A stretch of DNA of 64,000 bases, taken from positions 21,044,266 through 21,108,265 of the forward strand of contig OX387197.1 in NCBI GenBank assembly GCA_947561715.1. The letters run 5' to 3'. The stretch's first letter is position 1, and each line of letters starts with the position of its first letter. This stretch comes from Ascidia mentula (taxonomy: Eukaryota > Chordata > Ascidiacea > Phlebobranchia > Ascidiidae). Shown here in pieces: positions 8,566 through 22,231 of the stretch. Below the pieces are notes generated by a model. That model had not been told where the DNA came from. It was given only the letters and a program-made list of their open reading frames with translations, and ran no database searches. A program made the position numbers and the translations under genes.

Positions 8566-9267
8566 CGTTTATGCTGTGACGTAGTGTTCACATTTACGTA
8601 ATTTTCCATTAGGTAATGCAGAGTGACTTGCAGTTTTGTACCGCCCAGATAAATACCACAGTTCTCGGAACTGCCCAAGGAGAATTGATCGTAATCACAT
8701 AATGACAGTATCGTAGCTCACGCGGCGGCATTCTTACACTGTTTTGATTGTCTATAAATCTTTGGTTTCTGTGGCCCGAATTCATTCCACATCGTGGAAT
8801 CGCTACTCTGCGCTGGGCTTCTGCCTAGTGTGTAGTTTCACCATTCCATTCTATATTTTTAGCGTAGAATCGCCGTCTGTTGCAGCCCACCATTGCATGC
8901 CTGCTGGGAACCAAAAAATGACAAATGTGTTTATACCCGTCCTGTCATTTGTGGTGCTTGCCGAACACTTGCAAGGAGTACACTGCCTGTTGATGAAGCC
9001 TTAAAAGAAAGCAATAAATAGTAAAGGTGGTGCGCGAACATATATATATTTTAGTATATATATATATTTATTGTATATTATCTTGCCAGTGAAATAAAGT
9101 GTTTACAACTGCAGGAGGTTCAATTACTTTTTTGGCCTTGAATAACAGTACATGCAGGCAAGCAAGCACAAAATTATGTGTGCAGAAGTGTTGCCATGGC
9201 AATATGTGTTAAGATGCAAAGGAAAAAGCAGCAATTCTGGGAATATTGGAAGTGCTAATAGCCATGA

Positions 9268-10785
9268 AAGGGTCAACGGCCTGCTGACCTGAAGCGGACA
9301 GAAAGAAAAACTTGTGCTGTTAATGCTCAACTGGGTCTAGCAATTCGTGCCACTGGAATCAGTGTAATAACTACGCAAGTGTTTCTCAGCTACCTTGACC
9401 TGCCCTCACCCAGTGCCAGCGCAATTGTTGAATTGACCAGAAATGCCTCTGTACACTTTGAGCTGGTGAATGAAAGCAATAGGCAAGCATTGCGCAATGA
9501 TTGCATCCGAAGAAATGAACAATGTGGTCTTCCAGTTGAGCACCCAATCAATCTACAGTCTGACTGTCGCTACAATTTGCGCCAAGGCACAGGCAAGGCA
9601 CACCTGGGTCAAGCAGCAAGCCAAATTGTGGGAATAGCAGCAGAAAATAGCAGTCCCGCCAAGGATGTTCTGGCTGTTTCAACCATGACAAGAAAGTCCA
9701 GGAACCCACGTTACATGAAGTCAAGGCAATTACTTTTTGATGAACATTTGCCAATTGGCAACTTGGAATGGGACATCGGGCGTGAGTTGGGAGCCATTCT
9801 TTCCTGTCACAACTTGCAAGTTGGAGAAATTACCACTGATACCAACAGCAAGCTATTCGATGGGCTTTCTACATCACTCCACCAAAACCAAGACCCTGTT
9901 CAAAGGCACTGCATTGTACACAGGGCAAGATCTCTCTATCGTGCAGTTCGAAAAATCAATTTCAAACAGCTCTTCCCAGAGAAGGACCATCAACCCAAAG
10001 TGAAGAATCACCACACCAAGAAGCTGGCTGAGGAAAAACAAACTCACCCAATGGCAGAATACGCTGGTTGTGTCAAGCAATATGACACAGACTATTCGGA
10101 CATCAGCAGAAAGATGAAGGCGATTGTGAATGCTGCCATTAATTGCTTCCATGGAAATCACACAGGCTGCAAGGTCCACTCCTATGTTTGCAGAAGAAAA
10201 AAACCGCAAACATGGGTTTTCTGCAAGGCACATGGGATTGAAGATGACCCAAGAAGATCAGCTAAGATGGAAAAAAGAAGTCAGCAAGTTTTTCACCACA
10301 GCAAATGTCTCCAGGATGAGGCCTGGACTTGACACGAGCAAATGTGAAAGTGTCAACTCAACCTTCAGCTATGTCAAGGGTAGGACATACTACTCCACCT
10401 GCAGTGTAGTACTTATCAGTAAACTAAACAGCTTTTCATTTACATTTTCTTCTATGTTTCACAGGGTTCTAGAGAAATTCAAGATAATTGGATATTGAAC
10501 GTTGTTGGTTCTTAAACAACATATATACATTTTTTGACATTCTGTGGGAATCTAGCATTCTATGGAAAATCAGCTAGCATGCAACGACTTTATCTTCCAC
10601 TGAACCTGTTTATGCAGCAATGCCATGCGAATGGTACTCATGGAACACAGACAAAACGCAAGGAACTTTGTAATGGACATAAAGTAGCGGTGCTAACAGC
10701 ATTTGACAGAACATACAACAATGTCAGAAGCGGTGTCCGACAGTCTTTGCCAAAAACATCAATTAAACCAGAATGCGGACTGTAA
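9268..10785 (+). pseudogene. Mutator-like transposase remnant, unit 3
   Basis: 317-residue frame 9379-10332 with Ala87. Downstream pieces at 10130-10498 and 10534-10785. Same frame break as the other units. Confidence 0.65.
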
Positions 10786-10867
10786 AGCAATTTCCGCAAG
10801 CTAACCCCAAGAAGAGAAGAAAACATTACTACTACTAAACAACCATTTGTGGTGTAATGCAAGGTCA

Positions 10868-10899
<32 letters not shown>

Positions 10900-12620
10900 G
10901 ACAGACCAGATTTCTTTGATATTGCAAACGTAGCATCACATTTTGTCACAACATTTACACCTCTCAACTCCCATCGGGTTGCATTCATGAAACTGAGAAT
11001 CTCGTATGGGTCATAATATCATGATGCAAGGGCGGACTGTCACAAAACTAAACTATTAGAAAAGGTGAAAGCTAGAAACCCTTTCCACTTCGCTCAGCGA
11101 GCTATCTGACTTATCTACATTCCGTGGACGTGAATCGCAAGACATGTCATTTGTATAACTTTCCTAATATTTTACCGCGCCAAATCATTTCAACATGTTA
11201 CCTGTTCCACCTCAGATTCCACTCTTTCACGATATTAGCAAAACACCATTATTTTCCACGTAATCTTTCACCCTTGACAATCATTCTTTGGGATTTAATT
11301 TTGGTTTTACTTTTGTTTACAATTTTTTTTATTTCCAGTACACTATGTGACAAAATGTTTGAGGTTTCGAATTTTGTTGTAAATTTGTTTACTTTTTGTT
11401 GTAAACAAGCTTGACTAAAGCACGCCACAAACATGAGGTGTGAGGAACAATTGTTGACAACGTGGATAATGCTTTTCACAAATACGTACATACATTGTTA
11501 GTTTACCTTGAGAATTCGGCTTACGAGAGGCGAGAGGGTCTCCACATTGTTAGGAATTTCCCTTCTTGCACACCTCTTTAATGGTGAGCTGTTCTCATTG
11601 GCGTCGGGTATTTTCTTTATTGTTGGGGTGGGAAGCCACCAACCATCCTCTACACAATTCATGAAGAATTGGATGTCTTGTAATTGTCTTGGGGCCCCAC
11701 CGGGGCTGTTTGTACACCCCCTAGGACTGACAATTTAGCAGTTAGCCTTTGCAAAACCCCCCAATGTGCTGTCTTAATGCAGCTGTAATCAATTTTTTTT
11801 CTGTTCAGCAATAGTAGTCCCCCTTCATGAGTCATCAGACCCGGCAATTGTTTTTGGCAAACAAGAGAAACTGTAACCAGGTGCACAATAACAAATGACT
11901 TCTGAAACTCGATTTTTGGGATTTAATTGAGAGATGCGGCCTTAAGGGCAGTTCTTGTATAAAAGCGAGATGCATGTCTCGGTTTGCAAAATACGCAATA
12001 GTCGCTACAACTTTTAATTTTCTTTTCCTAAGAAATTACCATAAATAATTTTTTATTGCAACAGCAGTCCTGTTTAATGTTATGCTCGTGGTTACGTAAA
12101 ATTTGCATGTACATTGCACCAACTTCTGCAAACTAGTAATGTACGAGGATTTTTGTAAATTTATTTGAGATTGCTGGGTGTTTGAACACCTTCCAACAAC
12201 GTTACGGTTCCGTATTTTTTAAAATAAGGCGCCTTTCCTTATTAAAATAAAACTGCTTTGTCGCGCCTCCTTCCAATGACTTCACATTCGCCTCAGCAAA
12301 AAGGGATGGCGATTTCTTGTCTTAGCTAGTTTTGCAATTTAAATATTAAGTAGAAGCTGAAAATATCATGAATATGTTTGTCGTAGGTGTACCTTATAGG
12401 CCTACAGACTAGTTAAAGAACAATGCGCCTTTTTTGTTAACTGTTGGCAGACATTATATTGTAGCAACAAATATATAGAAAAAATAAAATTAGGTGTGTT
12501 TTCCTAAAATACGTTTCAGTGTATGTTGTAAGTTATAATTAAGTAAAAAATGAATGATAAAATTAAGTTAGCAAAATCAAAGATTTTAAACCGCACCAAA
12601 ACACATGGAAGTTGTAAGTC

Positions 12621-12884
12621 ATGGAAGGGGGCAAAACAGGTGCTGGATATGGGGAAATACAATTTGCAGGAAAAAAGTTTGGCGTGCACCGTCTAGCTTA
12701 CATGATTTTTGTTGAGGGAACTCTGAAACCTTTGCCAAAGTTCCTTGACGTGAGCCACCGCTGCCACAAAAGCTTGTGCGTCAAACCAGGACATCTAAGT
12801 CTTGAACCGAGGCGCATAAATATGTCTCGACGACGGTGCCGGATCCACGGCACTTGCAGTGGGCATGGTAGCTACCATGTGTAA
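12621..12884 (+). CDS. His-Me finger nuclease domain protein, unit 3
   Basis: Majority 87-residue sequence with His58; identical in protein sequence to the unit 2 copy. Confidence 0.78.
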   Translation: MEGGKTGAGYGEIQFAGKKFGVHRLAYMIFVEGTLKPLPKFLDVSHRCHKSLCVKPGHLSLEPRRINMSRRRCRIHGTCSGHGSYHV

Positions 12885-13586
12885 CGTTTATGCTGTGACG
12901 TAGTGTTCACATTTACGTAATTTTCCATTAGGTAATGCAGAGTGACTTGCAGTTTTGTACCGCCCAGATAAATACCACAGTTCTCGGAACTGCCCAAGGA
13001 GAATTGATCGTAATCACATAATGACAGTATCGTAGCTCACGCGGCGGCATTCTTACACTGTTTTGATTGTCTATAAATCTTTGGTTTCTGTGGCCCGAAT
13101 TCATTCCACATCGTGGAATCGCTACTCTGCGCTGGGCTTCTGCCTAGTGTGTAGTTTCACCATTCCATTCTATATTTTTAGCGTAGAATCGCCGTCTGTT
13201 GCAGCCCACCATTGCATGCCTGCTGGGAACCAAAAAATGACAAATGTGTTTATACCCGTCCTGTCATTTGTGGTGCTTGCCGAACACTTGCAAGGAGTAC
13301 ACTGCCTGTTGATGAAGCCTTAAAAGAAAGCAATAAATAGTAAAGGTGGTGCGCGAACATATATATATTTTAGTATATATATATATTTATTGTATATTAT
13401 CTTGCCAGTGAAATAAAGTGTTTACAACTGCAGGAGGTTCAATTACTTTTTTGGCCTTGAATAACAGTACATGCAGGCAAGCAAGCACAAAATTATGTGT
13501 GCAGAAGTGTTGCCATGGCAATATGTGTTAAGATGCAAAGGAAAAAGCAGCAATTCTGGGAATATTGGAAGTGCTAATAGCCATGA

Positions 13587-15104
13587 AAGGGTCAACGGCC
13601 TGCTGACCTGAAGCGGACAGAAAGAAAAACTTGTGCTGTTAATGCTCAACTGGGTCTAGCAATTCGTGCCACTGGAATCAGTGTAATAACTACGCAAGTG
13701 TTTCTCAGCTACCTTGACCTGCCCTCACCCAGTGCCAGCGCAATTGTTGAATTGACCAGAAATGCCTCTGTACACTTTGAGCTGGTGAATGAAAGCAATA
13801 GGCAAGCATTGCGCAATGATTGCATCCGAAGAAATGAACAATGTGGTCTTCCAGTTGAGCACCCAATCAATCTACAGTCTGACTGTCGCTACAATTTGCG
13901 CCAAGGCACAGGCAAGGCACACCTGGGTCAAGCAGCAAGCCAAATTGTGGGAATAGCAGCAGAAAATAGCAGTCCCGCCAAGGATGTTCTGGCTGTTTCA
14001 ACCATGACAAGAAAGTCCAGGAACCCACGTTACATGAAGTCAAGGCAATTACTTTTTGATGAACATTTGCCAATTGGCAACTTGGAATGGGACATCGGGC
14101 GTGAGTTGGGAGCCATTCTTTCCTGTCACAACTTGCAAGTTGGAGAAATTACCACTGATACCAACAGCAAGCTATTCGATGGGCTTTCTACATCACTCCA
14201 CCAAAACCAAGACCCTGTTCAAAGGCACTGCATTGTACACAGGGCAAGATCTCTCTATCGTGCAGTTCGAAAAATCAATTTCAAACAGCTCTTCCCAGAG
14301 AAGGACCATCAACCCAAAGTGAAGAATCACCACACCAAGAAGCTGGCTGAGGAAAAACAAACTCACCCAATGGCAGAATACGCTGGTTGTGTCAAGCAAT
14401 ATGACACAGACTATTCGGACATCAGCAGAAAGATGAAGGCGATTGTGAATGCTGCCATTAATTGCTTCCATGGAAATCACACAGGCTGCAAGGTCCACTC
14501 CTATGTTTGCAGAAGAAAAAAACCGCAAACATGGGTTTTCTGCAAGGCACATGGGATTGAAGATGACCCAAGAAGATCAGCTAAGATGGAAAAAAGAAGT
14601 CAGCAAGTTTTTCACCACAGCAAATGTCTCCAGGATGAGGCCTGGACTTGACACGAGCAAATGTGAAAGTGTCAACTCAACCTTCAGCTATGTCAAGGGT
14701 AGGACATACTACTCCACCTGCAGTGTAGTACTTATCAGTAAACTAAACAGCTTTTCATTTACATTTTCTTCTATGTTTCACAGGGTTCTAGAGAAATTCA
14801 AGATAATTGGATATTGAACGTTGTTGGTTCTTAAACAACATATATACATTTTTTGACATTCTGTGGGAATCTAGCATTCTATGGAAAATCAGCTAGCATG
14901 CAACGACTTTATCTTCCACTGAACCTGTTTATGCAGCAATGCCATGCGAATGGTACTCATGGAACACAGACAAAACGCAAGGAACTTTGTAATGGACATA
15001 AAGTAGCGGTGCTAACAGCATTTGACAGAACATACAACAATGTCAGAAGCGGTGTCCGACAGTCTTTGCCAAAAACATCAATTAAACCAGAATGCGGACT
15101 GTAA
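13587..15104 (+). pseudogene. Mutator-like transposase remnant, unit 4
   Basis: 317-residue frame 13698-14651 with Ala87. Other-frame pieces at 14449-14817 and 14853-15104. Confidence 0.65.
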
Positions 15105-15186
15105 AGCAATTTCCGCAAGCTAACCCCAAGAAGAGAAGAAAACATTACTACTACTAAACAACCATTTGTGGTGTAATGCAAGGTCA

Positions 15187-15219
<33 letters not shown>

Positions 15220-16939
15220 ACAGACCAGATTTCTTTGATATTGCAAACGTAGCATCACATTTTGTCACAACATTTACACCTCTCAACTCCCATCGGGTTG
15301 CATTCATGAAACTGAGAATCTCGTATGGGTCATAATATCATGATGCAAGGGCGGACTGTCACAAAACTAAACTATTAGAAAAGGTGAAAGCTAGAAACCC
15401 TTTCCACTTCGCTCAGCGAGCTATCTGACTTATCTACATTCCGTGGACGTGAATCGCAAGACATGTCATTTGTATAACTTTCCTAATATTTTACCGCGCC
15501 AAATCATTTCAACATGTTACCTGTTCCACCTCAGATTCCACTCTTTCACGATATTAGCAAAACACCATTATTTTCCACGTAATCTTTCACCCTTGACAAT
15601 CATTCTTTGGGATTTAATTTTGGTTTTACTTTTGTTTACAATTTTTTTTATTTCCAGTACACTATGTGACAAAATGTTTGAGGTTTCGAATTTTGTTGTA
15701 AATTTGTTTACTTTTTGTTGTAAACAAGCTTGACTAAAGCACGCCACAAACATGAGGTGTGAGGAACAATTGTTGACAACGTGGATAATGCTTTTCACAA
15801 ATACGTACATACATTGTTAGTTTACCTTGAGAATTCGGCTTACGAGAGGCGAGAGGGTCTCCACATTGTTAGGAATTTCCCTTCTTGCACACCTCTTTAA
15901 TGGTGAGCTGTTCTCATTGGCGTCGGGTATTTTCTTTATTGTTGGGGTGGGAAGCCACCAACCATCCTCTACACAATTCATGAAGAATTGGATGTCTTGT
16001 AATTGTCTTGGGGCCCCACCGGGGCTGTTTGTACACCCCCTAGGACTGACAATTTAGCAGTTAGCCTTTGCAAAACCCCCCAATGTGCTGTCTTAATGCA
16101 GCTGTAATCAATTTTTTTTCTGTTCAGCAATAGTAGTCCCCCTTCATGAGTCATCAGACCCGGCAATTGTTTTTGGCAAACAAGAGAAACTGTAACCAGG
16201 TGCACAATAACAAATGACTTCTGAAACTCGATTTTTGGGATTTAATTGAGAGATGCGGCCTTAAGGGCAGTTCTTGTATAAAAGCGAGATGCATGTCTCG
16301 GTTTGCAAAATACGCAATAGTCGCTACAACTTTTAATTTTCTTTTCCTAAGAAATTACCATAAATAATTTTTTATTGCAACAGCAGTCCTGTTTAATGTT
16401 ATGCTCGTGGTTACGTAAAATTTGCATGTACATTGCACCAACTTCTGCAAACTAGTAATGTACGAGGATTTTTGTAAATTTATTTGAGATTGCTGGGTGT
16501 TTGAACACCTTCCAACAACGTTACGGTTCCGTATTTTTTAAAATAAGGCGCCTTTCCTTATTAAAATAAAACTGCTTTGTCGCGCCTCCTTCCAATGACT
16601 TCACATTCGCCTCAGCAAAAAGGGATGGCGATTTCTTGTCTTAGCTAGTTTTGCAATTTAAATATTAAGTAGAAGCTGAAAATATCATGAATATGTTTGT
16701 CGTAGGTGTACCTTATAGGCCTACAGACTAGTTAAAGAACAATGCGCCTTTTTTGTTAACTGTTGGCAGACATTATATTGTAGCAACAAATATATAGAAA
16801 AAATAAAATTAGGTGTGTTTTCCTAAAATACGTTTCAGTGTATGTTGTAAGTTATAATTAAGTAAAAAATGAATGATAAAATTAAGTTAGCAAAATCAAA
16901 GATTTTAAACCGCACCAAAACACATGGAAGTTGTAAGTC

Positions 16940-17203
16940 ATGGAAGGGGGCAAAACAGGTGCTGGATATGGGGAAATACAATTTGCAGGAAAAAAGTTTG
17001 GCGTGCACCGTCTAGCTTACATGATTTTTGTTGAGGGAACTCTGAAACCTTTGCCAAAGTTCCTTGACGTGAGCCACCGCTGCCACAAAAGCTTGTGCGT
17101 CAAACCAGGACATCTAAGTCTTGAACCGAGGCGCATAAATATGTCTCGACGACGGTGCCGGATCCACGGCACTTGCAGTGGGCATGGTAGCTACCATGTG
17201 TAA
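16940..17203 (+). CDS. His-Me finger nuclease domain protein, unit 4
   Basis: Majority sequence, His58 present, full ligand set. Confidence 0.78.
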   Translation: MEGGKTGAGYGEIQFAGKKFGVHRLAYMIFVEGTLKPLPKFLDVSHRCHKSLCVKPGHLSLEPRRINMSRRRCRIHGTCSGHGSYHV

Positions 17204-17912
17204 CGTTTATGCTGTGACGTAGTGTTCACATTTACGTAATTTTCCATTAGGTAATGCAGAGTGACTTGCAGTTTTGTACCGCCCAGATAAATACCACAGT
17301 TCTCGGAACTGCCCAAGGAGAATTGATCGTAATCACATAATGACAGTATCGTAGCTCACGCGGCGGCATTCTTACACTGTTTTGATTGTCTATAAATCTT
17401 TGGTTTCTGTGGCCCGAATTCATTCCACATCGTGGAATCGCTTCTCTGCGCTGGGCTTCTGCCTAGTGTAGTTTCACCATTCCATTCTATATTTTTGGTT
17501 CGCCTTTAGCGTAGAATCGCCGTCTGTTGCAGCCCACGATTGCATGCCTGCTGGGAACCAAAAAATGACAAATGTGTTTATACCCGTCCTGTCATTTGTG
17601 GTGCTTGCCGAACACTTGCAAGGAGTACACTGCCTGTTGATGAAGCCTTAAAAGAAAGCAATAAATAGTAAAGGTGGTGCGCGAACATATATATATTAGT
17701 ATATATATATATTTATTGTATATTATCTTGCCAGTGAAATAAAGTGTTTACAACTGCAGGAGGTTCAATTACTTTTTTGGCCTTGAATAACAGTACATGC
17801 AGGCAAGCAAGCACAAAATTATGTGTGCAGAAGTGTTGCCATGGCAATATGTGTTAAGATGCAAAGGAAAAAGCAGCAATTCTGGGAATATTGGAAGTGC
17901 TAATAGCCATGA

Positions 17913-19430
17913 AAGGGTCAACGGCCTGCTGACCTGAAGCGGACAGAAAGAAAAACTTGTGCTGTTAATGCTCAACTGGGTCTAGCAATTCGTGCCACTG
18001 GAATCAGTGTAATAACTACGCAAGTGTTTCTCAGCTACCTTGACCTGCCCTCACCCAGTGCCAGCGCAATTGTTGAATTGACCAGAAATGCCTCTGTACA
18101 CTTTGAGCTGGTGAATGAAAGCAATAGGCAAGCATTGCGCAATGATTGCATCCGAAGAAATGAACAATGTGGTCTTCCAGTTGAGCACCCAATCAATCTA
18201 CAGTCTGACTGTCGCTACAATTTGCGCCAAGGCACAGGCAAGGCACACCTGGGTCAAGCAGCAAGCCAAATTGTGGGAATAACAGCAGAAAATAGCAGTC
18301 CCGCCAAGGATGTTCTGGCTGTTTCAACCATGACAAGAAAGTCCAGGAACCCACGTTACATGAAGTCAAGGCAATTACTTTTTGATGAACATTTGCCAAT
18401 TGGCAACTTGGAATGGGACATCGGGCGTGAGTTGGGAGCCATTCTTTCCTGTCACAACTTGCAAGTTGGAGAAATTACCACTGATACCAACAGCAAGCTA
18501 TTCGATGGGCTTTCTACATCACTCCACCAAAACCAAGACCCTGTTCAAAGGCACTGCATTGTACACAGGGCAAGATCTCTCTATCGTGCAGTTCGAAAAA
18601 TCAATTTCAAACAGCTCTTCCCAGAGAAGGACCATCAACCCAAAGTGAAGAATCACCACACCAAGAAGCTGGCTGAGGAAAAACAAACTCACCCAATGGC
18701 AGAATACGCTGGTTGTGTCAAGCAATATGACACAGACTATTCGGACATCAGCAGAAAGATGAAGGCGATTGTGAATGCTGCCATTAATTGCTTCCATGGA
18801 AATCACACAGGCTGCAAGGTCCACTCCTATGTTTGCAGAAGAAAAAAACCGCAAACATGGGTTTTCTGCAAGGCACATGGGATTGAAGATGACCCAAGAA
18901 GATCAGCTAAGATGGAAAAAAGAAGTCAGCAAGTTTTTCACCACAGCAAATGTCTCCAGGATGAGGCCTGGACTTGACACGAGCAAATGTGAAAGTGTCA
19001 ACTCAACCTTCAGCTATGTCAAGGGTAGGACATACTACTCCACCTGCAGTGTAGTACTTATCAGTAAACTAAACAGCTTTTCATTTACATTTTCTTCTAT
19101 GTTTCACAGGGTTCTAGAGAAATTCAAGATAATTGGATATTGAACGTTGTTGGTTCTTAAACAACATATATACATTTTTTGACATTCTGTGGGAATCTAG
19201 CATTCTATGGAAAATCAGCTAGCATGCAACGACTTTATCTTCCACTGAACCTGTTTATGCAGCAATGCCATGCGAATGGTACTCATGGAACACAGACAAA
19301 ACGCAAGGAACTTTGTAATGGACATAAAGTAGCGGTGCTAACAGCATTTGACAGAACATACAACAATGTCAGAAGCGGTGTCCGACAGTCTTTGCCAAAA
19401 ACATCAATTAAACCAGAATGCGGACTGTAA
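17913..19430 (+). pseudogene. Mutator-like transposase remnant, unit 5 (contains the A/B switch)
   Basis: 317-residue frame 18024-18977 with Thr87 (type A), but downstream of the frame it has the C at 19011 typical of non-A units. The recombination breakpoint is therefore inside the transposase region. Confidence 0.65.
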
Positions 19431-19512
19431 AGCAATTTCCGCAAGCTAACCCCAAGAAGAGAAGAAAACATTACTACTACTAAACAACCATTTGTGGTGT
19501 AATGCAAGGTCA

Positions 19513-19544
<32 letters not shown>

Positions 19545-21265
19545 GACAGACCAGATTTCTTTGATATTGCAAACGTAGCATCACATTTTGTCACAACATT
19601 TACACCTCTCAACTCCCATCGGGTTGCATTCATGAAACTGAGAATCTCGTATGGGTCATAATATCATGATGCAAGGGCGGACTGTCACAAAACTAAACTA
19701 TTAGAAAAGGTGAAAGCTAGAAACCCTTTCCACTTCGCTCAGCGAGCTATCTGACTTATCCACATTCCGTGGACGTGAATCGCAAGACATGTCATTTGTA
19801 TAACTTTCCTAATATTTTACCGCGCCAAATCATTTCAACATGTTACCTGTTCCACCTCAGATTCCACTCTTTCACGATATTAGCAAAACACCATTATTTT
19901 CCACGTAATCTTTCACCCTTGACAATCATTCTTTGGGATTTAATTTTGGTTTTACTTTTGTTTACAATTTTTTTTATTTCCAGTACACTTTGTGACAAAA
20001 TGTTTGAGGTTTCGAATTTTGTTGTAAATTTGTTTACTTTTTGTTGTAAACAAGCTTGACTAAAGCACGCCACAAACATGAGGTGTGAGGAACAATTGTT
20101 GACAACGTGGATAATGCTTTTCACAAATACGTACATACATTGTTAGTTTACCTTGAGAATTCGGCTTACGAGAGGCGAGAGGGTCTCCACATTGTTAGGA
20201 ATTTCCCTTCTTGCACACCTCTTTAATGGTGAGCTGTTCTCATTGGCGTCGGGTATTTTCTTTATTGTTGGGGTGGGAAGCCACCAACCATCCTCTACAC
20301 AATTCATGAAGAATTGGATGTCTTGTAATTGTCTTGGGGCCCCACCGGGGCTGTTTGTACACCCCCTAGGACTGACAATTTAGCAGTTAGCCTTTGCAAA
20401 ACCCCCCAATGTGCTGTCTTAATGCAGCTGTAATCAATTTTTTTTCTGTTCAGCAATAGTAGTCCCCCTTCATGAGTCATCAGACCCGGCAATTGTTTTT
20501 GGCAAACAAGAGAAACTGTAACCAGGTGCACAATAACAAATGACTTCTGAAACTCGATTTTTGGGATTTAATTGAGAGATGCGGCCTTAAGGGCAGTTCT
20601 TGTATAAAAGCGAGATGCATGTCTCGGTTTGCAAAATACGCAATAGTCGCTACAACTTTTAATTTTCTTTTCCTAAGAAATTACCATAAATAATTTTTTA
20701 TTGCAACAGCAGTCCTGTTTAATGTTATGCTCGTGGTTACGTAAAATTTGCATGTACATTGCACCAACTTCTGCAAACTAGTAATGTACGAGGATTTTTG
20801 TAAATTTATTTGAGATTGCTGGGTGTTTGAACACCTTCCAACAACGTTACGGTTCCGTATTTTTTAAAATAAGGCGCCTTTCCTTATTAAAATAAAACTG
20901 CTTTGTCGCGCCTCCTTCCAATGACTTCACATTCGCCTCAGCAAAAAGGGATGGCGATTTCTTGTCTTAGCTAGTTTTGCAATTTAAATATTAAGTAGAA
21001 GCTGAAAATATCATGAATATGTTTGTCGTAGGTGTACCTTATAGGCCTACAGACTAGTTAAAGAACAATGCGCCTTTTTTGTTAACTGTTGGCAGACATT
21101 ATATTGTAGCAACAAATATATAGAAAAAATAAAATTAGGTGTGTTTTCCTAAAATACGTTTCAGTGTATGTTGTAAGTTATAATTAAGTAAAAAATGAAT
21201 GATAAAATTAAGTTAGCAAAATCAAAGATTTTAAACCGCACCAAAACACATGGAAGTTGTAAGTC

Positions 21266-21529
21266 ATGGAAGGGGGCAAAACAGGTGCTGGATATGGGGA
21301 AATACAATTTGCAGGAAAAAAGTTTGGCGTGCACCGTCTAGCTTACATGATTTTTGTTGAGGGAACTCTGAAACCTTTGCCAAAGTTCCTTGACGTGAGC
21401 CACCGCTGCCACAAAAGCTTGTGCGTCAAACCAGGACATCTAAGTCTTGAACCGAGGCGCATAAATATGTCTCGACGACGGTGCCGGATCCACGGCACTT
21501 GCAGTGGGCATGGTAGCTACCATGTGTAA
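21266..21529 (+). CDS. His-Me finger nuclease domain protein, unit 5
   Basis: His58 present, unlike the type A units 1 and 14, which agrees with this unit's tail being type B. Confidence 0.78.
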   Translation: MEGGKTGAGYGEIQFAGKKFGVHRLAYMIFVEGTLKPLPKFLDVSHRCHKSLCVKPGHLSLEPRRINMSRRRCRIHGTCSGHGSYHV

Positions 21530-22231
21530 CGTTTATGCTGTGACGTAGTGTTCACATTTACGTAATTTTCCATTAGGTAATGCAGAGTGACTTGCAGTTT
21601 TGTACCGCCCAGATAAATACCACAGTTCTCGGAACTGCCCAAGGAGAATTGATCGTAATCACATAATGACAGTATCGTAGCTCACGCGGCGGCATTCTTA
21701 CACTGTTTTGATTGTCTATAAATCTTTGGTTTCTGTGGCCCGAATTCATTCCACATCGTGGAATCGCTACTCTGCGCTGGGCTTCTGCCTAGTGTGTAGT
21801 TTCACCATTCCATTCTATATTTTTAGCGTAGAATCGCCGTCTGTTGCAGCCCACCATTGCATGCCTGCTGGGAACCAAAAAATGACAAATGTGTTTATAC
21901 CCGTCCTGTCATTTGTGGTGCTTGCCGAACACTTGCAAGGAGTACACTGCCTGTTGATGAAGCCTTAAAAGAAAGCAATAAATAGTAAAGGTGGTGCGCG
22001 AACATATATATATTTTAGTATATATATATATTTATTGTATATTATCTTGCCAGTGAAATAAAGTGTTTACAACTGCAGGAGGTTCAATTACTTTTTTGGC
22101 CTTGAATAACAGTACATGCAGGCAAGCAAGCACAAAATTATGTGTGCAGAAGTGTTGCCATGGCAATATGTGTTAAGATGCAAAGGAAAAAGCAGCAATT
22201 CTGGGAATATTGGAAGTGCTAATAGCCATGA

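Larger units (their letters stand above)
4327..8654 (+). repeat. Megasatellite unit 2 (type B)
   Basis: 4,328 bp, the longest uninterrupted unit. It keeps the 11-bp GGTTCGCC segment but has TACTC and CCATT near its start, the longer AT-tract spacer, Ala at transposase codon 87, CACTTTGTG near 7025 (shared only with unit 5), and microsatellite (CT)11(AT)5 at 6549-6580. TATA box at 7639. Confidence 0.97.
8655..12973 (+). repeat. Megasatellite unit 3 (type C)
   Basis: 4,319 bp. It lacks the 11-bp GGTTCGCC segment and carries an extra GT (TGTGTAG) near 8831; these two changes account for the 9-bp difference from unit 2. TCTACATTCC near 11116 replaces TCCACATTCC. Microsatellite (CT)9(AT)7 at 10868-10899. 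Confidence 0.97.
12974..17292 (+). repeat. Megasatellite unit 4 (type D)
   Basis: 4,319 bp. Like type C except that the microsatellite (15187-15218) is (CT)10(AT)6. Confidence 0.97.
17293..21618 (+). repeat. Megasatellite unit 5 (A/B recombinant)
   Basis: 4,326 bp. The first kilobase has all type A markers (TTCTC, GGTTCGCC, CGATT, short AT spacer, Thr87 at 18282). From 19011 onward it has the type B state, including CACTTTGTG near 19990 and microsatellite (CT)11(AT)5 at 19513-19544, both otherwise seen only in unit 2. The switch lies between 18285 and 19010. Confidence 0.95.

Noticed and set aside
8744-9004. 86-residue + strand ORF seen in units 3, 4 and 6-10.
   Set aside because: It exists only in units with the extra GT and the 11-bp deletion, does not start with ATG and matches nothing known. 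An indel artefact in non-coding sequence.
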